41,015 bases of DNA, from positions 1 through 41,015 of the forward strand of contig JAGLON010000051.1 in the NCBI GenBank assembly GCA_023138975.1. The letters are read 5' to 3'. The notes under the pieces were generated by a model. It was not told the DNA's origin and searched no databases. It was given only the letters and a program-made list of their open reading frames with translations. Each line of letters starts with the position of its first letter. Within the stretch, counting starts at the first letter, position 1. Shown piece by piece: positions 9,164-15,563 of the stretch. This stretch comes from Candidatus Zixiibacteriota bacterium. Its GTDB lineage: Bacteria; Zixibacteria; MSB-5A5; GN15; JAAZOE01. Made by a program: the position numbers and the translations under genes.

Positions 9164-9946
9164 TCAAATTTGTATAACAGCCGGTAAATCAGCTACCGAG
9201 TTAATTATCATATCAGGAGTAATCTCGCTTTCCGCTACTAATGATTCTCTGTATTTTCCAGTCTTAACAAGAATCCCCCTCAGACCAGCATTCTGAGCGC
9301 CTCCGATATCAGAATTAATATCATCACCGACCATAATCACTCCCTCAGGCGAAACGCCCATATCCTCAACTGCCAGGTGAAAAAACTCGCGATTAGGTTT
9401 ACCTATTACAGTGGCAGTTTTTCCAGAGGCGTATTCCAATCCAGCAATAAAAACTCCAATATCAAGATATAATCCATCCGGTTCCTGCCAGAATCGGCCT
9501 TTGTGAATTGCGATGATTTCCGTCCCGGAGATTATCATGCGGAACATTTTATTGAGGATGTCATAGTTCCAGCCATCATTAATATCTCCGATAACGATAT
9601 AGTCAGGATTTGTCTCCGACGTTTGAAACTCGGCGAAATCATGAATTAAATCGTCGTTAACACAGAAAAAGCATTTAGGATTGTTTAGTTTTCTTAAATA
9701 GCGGATGGCTACCTGGGGTGCACTGATTATCTCACTCTTTTCAATCGGTAATTGCAATCGGTTCAACTTCTCGAACAATGTTGATGATGATTTAGTCGTC
9801 GTGTTGGTTGAGAAACGGCAGGGGACACCGGCTTTTTTGAGCCTGTTAATGGTTTCAGCAGCCCCGTTAACGGCCTTATCACCGATATATAGAACACCAT
9901 CGATATCGAAAAGTATTCCTTTAATTTCTGATAATTTTTGTTCCAT
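9164..9946 (-). CDS. HAD-IIA family phosphatase (NagD/HDHD2-like)
   Basis: Haloacid dehalogenase-type phosphatase of 260 aa on the minus strand, convergent with the YihY gene. All four HAD motifs are visible: FDIDGVLY (nucleophile Asp14, acid/base Asp16), STNTTTKS (motif II), the Lys in VIGKPNREFF (motif III) and MVGDDINSDIGGAQNAGL (motif IV). The long C2-type cap between motifs II and III and the spacing place it in subfamily IIA with NagD, AraL and HDHD2/LHPP. The usual activity is dephosphorylation of sugar phosphates or small phospho-compounds; the substrate cannot be read from sequence. It is the only well-supported gene on this strand in the window. Confidence 0.9.
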   Translation of the reverse strand: MEQKLSEIKGILFDIDGVLYIGDKAVNGAAETINRLKKAGVPCRFSTNTTTKSSSTLFEKLNRLQLPIEKSEIISAPQVAIRYLRKLNNPKCFFCVNDDLIHDFAEFQTSETNPDYIVIGDINDGWNYDILNKMFRMIISGTEIIAIHKGRFWQEPDGLYLDIGVFIAGLEYASGKTATVIGKPNREFFHLAVEDMGVSPEGVIMVGDDINSDIGGAQNAGLRGILVKTGKYRESLVAESEITPDMIINSVADLPAVIQI

Positions 9947-10104
9947 AACACGAATACGCAGTTTTGGTTAATCTTGTTTCGTCAAATTAAACATAAGAAT
10001 GTATAAAAAAACTAAGGCAAATGTTGCCTGTATTTGTTATTATTGAGCCTGTCCGGGACGATATGAAAAGAAACCGGAACGACTATTTGAACTGGGAGAT
10101 ATAG

Positions 10105-11058
10105 ATGTCGAAGAATTTTGCCATTGTTGGGGCCGGAGGCTATGTTGCTCCCCGGCACATGAAAGCGATTAAAGATACCGGCAATAAGCTTGTCGCGGCC
10201 ATCGATCCGAGTGACTCGGTTGGAATCCTTGACAGTCATTTTAATAACGTCAGCTTCTTTGTCGAGTTTGAGCGCTTTGACCGTCATCTCGAAAAACTGC
10301 GCCGGTTGGGTTCTGACAAACGCGTTCATTATGTCAGCATTTGTTCGCCGAATTATCTTCATGATGCGCATGTTAGGCTTGCACTGAGGGTAAACGCCGA
10401 CGCTATCTGTGAGAAACCAATGGTGTTGAACCCCTGGAATATAGATGCTTTATCGGAGTTGGAGCAGGAAAGCGGACGAAAAGTATATACCGTTTTGCAG
10501 CTTCGCGTTCATCCCAAACTTATCGCACTTCGAGAAAAACTGATGAAACAGCCTCCCGACAAAATTCACGAAGTCGAGCTGACCTATTTGACTTCACGGG
10601 GACGCTGGTATCTCGTCTCCTGGAAAGGCCAGGTTGAACGCTCCGGCGGTATCGCGACTAACATCGGTATCCATTTTTTCGATCTGCTAATCTGGCTCTT
10701 CGGCAATGTCAAACATAGCGAAGTTCATTTGGCGGAACAGACTAAAAGCGGTGGATATATCGAGCTGGAACGTGCTCGGGTGAAATGGTTGCTTTCGATT
10801 GACAGAAGCGATTTGCCGGACGTTGCGGTAAAAGAGGGAAAACCGACCTACCGTTCGATTACTATCGACGGCAAAGAAATTGAGTTCTCCGGTGGATTCA
10901 CTGACCTGCATACTATCGTTTACAATGATATTCTGAGTGGCGGCGGATTTGGCCTGGAAGATGCCCGGCCCTCGATTACGCTGGCGCATTCGATTCGTAA
11001 CGCCAAGATTATCGGGATAAATGAAAATTCACATCCGTTTATGTTGAAAAATAAATAG
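10105..11058 (+). CDS. wlbA: WlbA/WbpB-like Gfo/Idh/MocA oxidoreductase
   Basis: NAD-dependent sugar dehydrogenase of 317 aa. The Rossmann fold opens with NFAIVGAGGYVAPRHMKAI, and the catalytic EKP motif is in AICEKPMVL. AGGYVAPRHMKAIKDTGN, FFVEFERFDRHLEKL and SICSPNYLHDAH closely resemble WlbA/WbpB, which oxidises UDP-N-acetylglucosaminuronic acid at C3 in the route to di-N-acetylated mannuronic acid of surface polysaccharides. It starts at ATG 10105 with GGGAG just upstream. No other O-antigen gene (the aminotransferase, acetyltransferase or epimerase partners) lies within the window, so here it is an isolated copy. The family call is strong; the exact substrate is inferred from remembered family sequence. 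Confidence 0.85.
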   Translation: MSKNFAIVGAGGYVAPRHMKAIKDTGNKLVAAIDPSDSVGILDSHFNNVSFFVEFERFDRHLEKLRRLGSDKRVHYVSICSPNYLHDAHVRLALRVNADAICEKPMVLNPWNIDALSELEQESGRKVYTVLQLRVHPKLIALREKLMKQPPDKIHEVELTYLTSRGRWYLVSWKGQVERSGGIATNIGIHFFDLLIWLFGNVKHSEVHLAEQTKSGGYIELERARVKWLLSIDRSDLPDVAVKEGKPTYRSITIDGKEIEFSGGFTDLHTIVYNDILSGGGFGLEDARPSITLAHSIRNAKIIGINENSHPFMLKNK

Positions 11059-11066
11059 GTTTATAA

Positions 11067-11762
11067 GTGAGACGATTTTTCTCTATCGTAGTTTTGGTTA
11101 TGTGCCTCGGACTGGGAACAGTATTATTCTCTCAGCCCGATTCAGAAAATCTTCGGGTTCGAGTCTGGTTGGGCGAGGTCTCTGTTGGGCCGCATGATTC
11201 TGTCGCGGTAATTCCGGTTTACATGTCAAATCCATACGATACTATCGCCGGTATTGAGCTAAATGTTATTATCGATGACAATCGGAATCTTTTTTTTGCT
11301 CTTGATGACATCAAAGAGGATGGGCTCGAACATTCAGTAGACACTGCCGGTACAATGATAAGCGGATGGGAATGGATTGGCGTGAATTCTTTAAAGGGCG
11401 AGTACCATCAAATGAAAGTAGCCGGAATGGCTGATTGGCCCGGAGGAAAATCTACACTTCCGCTAATGCCCCAGGATAGCGGGCTTTTATTAAAATTGGT
11501 TTTGCGAGTTGAAAGTATTCTTGCTTTTGACCCGACCCAGACAATCACAGTGAAGCTTGGTGGTGAAAACACCGGATTATCCGACTACAAAGGCAATACG
11601 ATCGGGGTTGTGACGACAATGGAAAAAGTCTGCGTCAAAACCGTTGGCGATTCCTGTGTTTCTTGGAAGGACAAACGGATTGGCCGCTTAGATGAGAATA
11701 TTGTCCGTTTTGAGAGCGGTTTCATTACTATAAACGACTCTGTGCCAAAAACGTCCGAGTAA
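11067..11762 (+). CDS. secreted cohesin-like protein of unknown function
   Basis: Secreted protein of 231 aa. A Sec signal (RRFFSIVVLVMCLGLGTVLF, cleavage near SQP) precedes one all-beta domain. The pattern (WLGEVSVGPHDSVAVIPVYM, then DTIAGIELNVIIDDN and a GLLLKLVLRVE strand) resembles cohesin-type beta-sandwiches, which bind dockerins. I see no sorting motif or membrane anchor. The start is GTG at 11067, eight bases after wlbA, with only a weak AGG upstream, so it may be read with wlbA. The dockerin-bearing M6 protease 3.8 kb downstream is a possible partner; that link is inference. Cohesin-likeness is judged by eye and needs a profile search. Confidence 0.6.
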   Translation: MRRFFSIVVLVMCLGLGTVLFSQPDSENLRVRVWLGEVSVGPHDSVAVIPVYMSNPYDTIAGIELNVIIDDNRNLFFALDDIKEDGLEHSVDTAGTMISGWEWIGVNSLKGEYHQMKVAGMADWPGGKSTLPLMPQDSGLLLKLVLRVESILAFDPTQTITVKLGGENTGLSDYKGNTIGVVTTMEKVCVKTVGDSCVSWKDKRIGRLDENIVRFESGFITINDSVPKTSE

Positions 11763-11805
11763 GATACACATATCTAAATTCAGTTTCAACTATGTATGAA
11801 AACTC

Positions 11806-11833
11806 TTGACTTACGAGCTATAACATTTATTAT
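11806..11833 (+). promoter_or_regulatory. sigma-70-type promoter for tRNA-His and hisS
   Basis: TTGACT at 11806-11811, 16-base spacer, TATTAT at 11828-11833. This would start transcription near 11840, a few bases before the tRNA 5' end at 11848. No separate promoter is evident between the tRNA and hisS, so both are probably on one transcript. Confidence 0.6.
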
Positions 11834-11847
11834 ATAAGGCTTGTTGT

Positions 11848-11922
11848 GCTGGGGTAGCTCAGTTTGGTTAGAGCGCCTGATTGTGGATCAGGAGGCCGGC
11901 GGTTCGAGCCCGCCCCTCAGTA
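11848..11922 (+). tRNA. tRNA-His (GTG), lacking G-1, with A73
   Basis: Full cloverleaf: acceptor 11848-11854 with 11915-11921, D arm, anticodon stem 11876-11880 with 11888-11892, loop TTGTGGA giving anticodon GTG, and T arm 11898-11902 with 11110-equivalent bases 11910-11914. Pairs 1-72 (G-U) and 5-68 (G-U) are wobbles. The base before G1 is T, not the near-universal G-1 of tRNA-His, and the discriminator at 11922 is A instead of C. CCA is not encoded. It sits 36 bases before hisS, the gene for its own synthetase. Confidence 0.93.
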
Positions 11923-11957
11923 TATATTTTATAGCTTCAACAACAAGTTGATTTTCC

Positions 11958-13694
11958 ATGAGTAAAAAAAAGAATAAACCGAAAAAGATCAGACCGGAAG
12001 TCCTGAAAGGGTTTAAAGATTATTCTCCGCGCGAGGAAATCGCCCGGCAGAAAATTGTGAGCGTTTTCAAGGAAGTTTTCGAGTCATTCGGATTTTCACC
12101 ATTACAAACTCCGGCTCTGGAGAAAATTGAAGTTCTCAAAGGAGCCGATTACGGCGAGGATAACTTAGCGACAATCTTTAATTTCACCGGTCCTGAGAAG
12201 GTCGAAATGGCTCTACGGTTTGAGCTTACCGCATCACTAGCTCGATTTGTCGCTGGAAACCATGAATTGCCTTTACCTTTTCGCCGGTATCAGTTTGCTC
12301 CGGTCTGGCGAGTTGACAAGCCGGGATTCGGACGTTATCGGGAATTTACCCAGTTTGATATAGATTCGGTTGGAACAGCCTCAATGCTGGCCGATGCCGA
12401 AATTATGGCGGCTATTTGTAAGTCGTTTGAAAAGCTCAATCTGCCCAATTATAAAATTAGGTTTTCAAATCGGAAAATCCTCAATGGTTTGGCAAAAATG
12501 ATTGGGATCCCAGTTGAAAAGGCTCCAGACGTTTTTCGTGTGATCGACAAATTAGAAAAGCAGGGTTTGGATGCGGTTATTAAGGAACTAGGAGCGGGTA
12601 GAATTGATAAGTCAGGAGACAAAATACCTGGCCTCAATATGGATAATGAGCATATAATATTAATGAGAGAATATATATCTGTTTATGATTTAATTGTAAC
12701 GGCAAAGCATGAGTTAAAGAAAGAACATGATATTAATGTAGAAATAAGTGACGATGATATAGCGAATTTTTTTGTGAATTATAATCCAACGGCGATCCGC
12801 TATTTCATAAAAAGGGAAGGACGAGAAGAAGGTATTGGTTTAGGTGAAGAACAAAGTACCGCCATTAGGAATTTTCTGACCATAAAAAAAGAAGATCAAT
12901 TAAGTGTACTTCGTTATGCCTGGAGCTTTATGGTAGAACGAATTAATAAATTCCAATCTGGTGAATTGGGTAATTTCGGTGATAACAAAAGTAGTGAAGA
13001 AATTAAGTGTGTTTTTGATGAAGGAATAAAGGAATATAGTACTGGGTTGTTTGAACTAAACGAAATAAGGAAATATCTTGAATACTTGAACGTTCCTGAA
13101 GAAAAGACAATTATTGATATCACTGTTGTTCGCGGGCTCGGCTATTATACCGGACCGGTCTTCGAAACCTATCTTGATGATGTGCCAGAAATCGGTTCTG
13201 TCTTTTCCGGAGGTAGATACGATAGTTTGGTGGCCCGGTTCAGCGGAAAGAAAATGCCTGCCGTTGGCGCCTCAGCCGGAGTAGATCGGTTGCTGGCTGC
13301 GCTATTATCAAAAAAGCTGATATCAGCCGATAATACAGTCTCCGAAGTATTAGTGACGGCTATGGATTCTGAGTTTTCGGGAGAGTATATAAAAATCCTC
13401 AATGAAATCCGTGATGCGGGAATTAAGGCAGAGATATTCCTCGGTGAAACCCGCAATTTCACTAAGCAGGTTAAATACGCTGACCGGATTGGTGTTCCGA
13501 TTGCGGTTATTCTCGGCTCGGAGGAATTTGAAAACGGACAGATAACCATCAAGAATCTGATAGCTGGAAGAGAACAGGCCAAAGAAGTTTCCGACCGTGA
13601 GGAATGGTTGAAGGCCGAGAATATTCAAGTAACAATTGATCGCAAAGAGATGATAGACTATTTAAAGAAGTTACTGAGCAAAATAAAATCATGA
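11958..13694 (+). CDS. hisS: histidyl-tRNA synthetase with extra insertion
   Basis: Class II synthetase charging tRNA-His. Class II motif 2 is at about residues 108-131 (FRRYQFAPVWR, then GRYREFTQFDID). The histidine-binding motifs are VRGLGYYTGPVFE (391-403) and SGGRYDSLV. A C-terminal anticodon-binding domain of about 90 residues follows. At 578 aa it is about 150 longer than the usual 420-430. Most of the excess is about residues 235-355, between the GRIDKSGD segment and FELNEIRKYL. That stretch (12660-13035) is about 31% GC while the flanks are 45-50%. The enzyme resembles the divergent type known from Alphaproteobacteria more than the E. coli type. It starts at ATG 11958, 36 bases after tRNA-His. 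Confidence 0.9.
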   Translation: MSKKKNKPKKIRPEVLKGFKDYSPREEIARQKIVSVFKEVFESFGFSPLQTPALEKIEVLKGADYGEDNLATIFNFTGPEKVEMALRFELTASLARFVAGNHELPLPFRRYQFAPVWRVDKPGFGRYREFTQFDIDSVGTASMLADAEIMAAICKSFEKLNLPNYKIRFSNRKILNGLAKMIGIPVEKAPDVFRVIDKLEKQGLDAVIKELGAGRIDKSGDKIPGLNMDNEHIILMREYISVYDLIVTAKHELKKEHDINVEISDDDIANFFVNYNPTAIRYFIKREGREEGIGLGEEQSTAIRNFLTIKKEDQLSVLRYAWSFMVERINKFQSGELGNFGDNKSSEEIKCVFDEGIKEYSTGLFELNEIRKYLEYLNVPEEKTIIDITVVRGLGYYTGPVFETYLDDVPEIGSVFSGGRYDSLVARFSGKKMPAVGASAGVDRLLAALLSKKLISADNTVSEVLVTAMDSEFSGEYIKILNEIRDAGIKAEIFLGETRNFTKQVKYADRIGVPIAVILGSEEFENGQITIKNLIAGREQAKEVSDREEWLKAENIQVTIDRKEMIDYLKKLLSKIKS

Positions 13695-13739
13695 TTCAAG
13701 GAATTTTCATCACGTGAATTACTATCGGGGACGGAGATA

Positions 13740-14480
13740 ATGACAGATTTTTCAAAGATAGCGCCTTATTATGATTTGATGACCGGCTTCAAAAAACGTC
13801 TGATTAATGATTTTGGTAACTTTAAGAATCTGGTCAATAAATTCTCTATTAAAAAAGCGCTTGATGCCGGATGCGGTTCTGGAGTTCACAGTATAATACT
13901 ATCCAAGATAGGTGTTGACGTAACCGGTTTAGACGCTTCTGCCGAAATGCTTGAATTAACCCGTAAGAATATGCTGAGAGAGGGAGTCGAAATCCCCCTT
14001 GAACAGGAATATTTCGAGACAATGCCGAACAAGTGGACCGATTCATTTGATGCGGTCTTTTGCATGGCTAATTCATTGGTCGGAGTTGAAACAGGGGAAA
14101 GGCTTTCCCTGGCAATGAAATCTTTCCAACGGGTCTTAAAGCCCGGCGGCAAAGCAATAATACAATTAGTCAATTTTATGAAGTACCGTCAAAATGATGA
14201 ACGCATTATCAAAATCTCCAACGAGGAAAATATAACTTTCGTCCGTTTCTTTGATTTTGAGGAAAAAGTAGTGCGCTTAAATGTTATTATTATTGAACAT
14301 GATATGGGCAATGTGAAACATCAATTTATATCCGAGAAAATTCTTCCGGTTAGTTCTGAAGTTATTAAATTAGCCTCAGATGCGGGTGGCTTTTCAAACG
14401 TTGAATTCTTTTCCAATCTGACTCTGGCCGATACTTTTTTACCCGACTCGCCAAATCTGATAGTCGTTCTGACCAAATAA
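13740..14480 (+). CDS. class I SAM-dependent methyltransferase
   Basis: Methyltransferase of 246 aa with a Rossmann-like fold. Motif I is ALDAGCGSGVHSIILSKIG (residues about 40-58), the acidic residue after strand 2 is in VTGLDAS, motif II-like DAVFCMANSLVG follows, and motif III is RVLKPGGKAIIQLV. This is the Methyltransf_11/25 layout seen in small-molecule methyltransferases; the substrate cannot be told. It starts at ATG 13740 behind GGAGATA, 45 bases after hisS. Position before an MTA/SAH nucleosidase may be meaningful, since that enzyme removes the S-adenosylhomocysteine such enzymes make, but hairpins separate the two. Confidence 0.85.
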   Translation: MTDFSKIAPYYDLMTGFKKRLINDFGNFKNLVNKFSIKKALDAGCGSGVHSIILSKIGVDVTGLDASAEMLELTRKNMLREGVEIPLEQEYFETMPNKWTDSFDAVFCMANSLVGVETGERLSLAMKSFQRVLKPGGKAIIQLVNFMKYRQNDERIIKISNEENITFVRFFDFEEKVVRLNVIIIEHDMGNVKHQFISEKILPVSSEVIKLASDAGGFSNVEFFSNLTLADTFLPDSPNLIVVLTK

Positions 14481-14534
14481 TCTGGTTAAAGACAGGTTAA
14501 GAGCTATATCTCCTTAACCGATATCTATTTATAG

Positions 14535-14570
14535 AAATACCGAAGGGCGGTATAAGAGCACGGTATTTTT
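14535..14570 (+). terminator. possible terminator/attenuator with competing hairpins before mtn
   Basis: An 8-bp stem (14535-14542 with 14561-14568) and short T-run can form a terminator. The left arm can instead pair over five bases with 14548-14552, making a smaller, exclusive hairpin. It lies just before the Shine-Dalgarno of the nucleosidase gene, so it may end the upstream transcript or act as an attenuator. Another stem (14495-14501 with 14513-14519) lies upstream. Confidence 0.45.
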
Positions 14571-14594
14571 AGATGTCGAAAAGGAGTGACCGGT

Positions 14595-15311
14595 ATGATA
14601 GGTCTCATGGGCGCAATGGAAGAAGAAATATCCCTGTTTAAGGAATATGCCACCATTACTAAAACAAAATCGTTTGCGGGAATGAAGTTTTACCAGGGTC
14701 AAATTGATGATAACGATGTTGTTTTGGTGAAATGCGGTATCGGAAAAGTCCATGCGGCTGTCTCAACCCAAATACTAATAGATAAATTCGACGTTGATGA
14801 AATTATTCTGGCCGGTTTGGCCGGAGCGGTTGTGCCTTATTTACAGCAGGGCGATATTGTAATGGCCAATTTCCTTGTCCAGCATGATGTCGATCTAACG
14901 GCGTTTGGCCGCCGCCGGGGAGAAGTACCTTCAGTTGGCCGCATGCTCGAATCTGATCCCGGAATGCTCAAGCGGATGAATGATGCCTATGACGAAGTCT
15001 TTGGAGGTCGTTCCAATCGGCCTCAGATGGTTGTCGGAACGATTGTCTCCGGAGATAGTTTTATATCTGATAAAGGCACAATCTCAGGGCTTCAGAGGGA
15101 ATTCGGAGCGGTGGCTGCGGAAATGGAAGGAGCGGCCGTAGCTCAGGTCTGCCAAATGAATTCACGACCGTTTGTTGTCATTCGTACTATTTCAGATAAT
15201 GCTTCTGATGATGCCAAAGATCAATTTGTCTCCAATCTGGATATGGCGCCGATAAACACTTTTGCCATGATCCGCAGGTATATTGCGGCCGAGGTAGCGG
15301 TTCCGGTATAA
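14595..15311 (+). CDS. mtnN: 5'-methylthioadenosine/S-adenosylhomocysteine nucleosidase
   Basis: Hydrolyses MTA and SAH to adenine plus the thioribose product, in methionine salvage and methyl-cycle clean-up; cytoplasmic. The protein is 238 aa. It opens with IGLMGAMEEEI, where Glu11 matches the catalytic Glu12 of the E. coli enzyme. AAEMEGAAVAQVC (ribose-binding Glu) and ISDNASDDA (the catalytic Asp acting on adenine N7) are both present. A GTG at 14586 would extend the frame but overlaps AAGGAG at 14581-14586, which is the ribosome-binding site for ATG 14595 at 8-base spacing, so the ATG is the start. Confidence 0.93.
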   Translation: MIGLMGAMEEEISLFKEYATITKTKSFAGMKFYQGQIDDNDVVLVKCGIGKVHAAVSTQILIDKFDVDEIILAGLAGAVVPYLQQGDIVMANFLVQHDVDLTAFGRRRGEVPSVGRMLESDPGMLKRMNDAYDEVFGGRSNRPQMVVGTIVSGDSFISDKGTISGLQREFGAVAAEMEGAAVAQVCQMNSRPFVVIRTISDNASDDAKDQFVSNLDMAPINTFAMIRRYIAAEVAVPV

Positions 15312-15422
15312 AAATCATATAATCTCTATATGAGCTAATCAAATACTCGCTTAATACTAACTATATGAAAGTGTCGCAATAAGATAGTCCTATTTGAGTG
15401 AATCCGGCCATAGTTGGTAAAC

Positions 15423-15442
15423 TGCCTAATTTTTAGGCATTT
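15423..15442 (+). terminator. weak candidate terminator after mtnN
   Basis: Seven-base perfect stem (15423-15429 with 15433-15439), three-base loop and a short T-rich tail. The stem is AT-rich, so activity is doubtful, but nothing else ends the transcript before the next promoter. Confidence 0.35.
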
Positions 15443-15486
15443 ATTATTGATGTTATAAATTTGGAACCAGAAAGAGGGATTAAACG

Positions 15487-15514
15487 TTGACAGGATAAGA
15501 GATAGATGTATATT
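15487..15514 (+). promoter_or_regulatory. sigma-70-type promoter for the M6 protease
   Basis: Consensus TTGACA at 15487-15492, 16-base spacer, TATATT at 15509-15514. Predicted transcription start is near 15521, giving a leader of about 43 bases before ATG 15564. It supports that ATG over any start further upstream. Confidence 0.72.
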
Positions 15515-15563
15515 TTAGTTGTCTGCAGATAAATATAGTTTGATTCAATTGTCAGGAGAAGTC

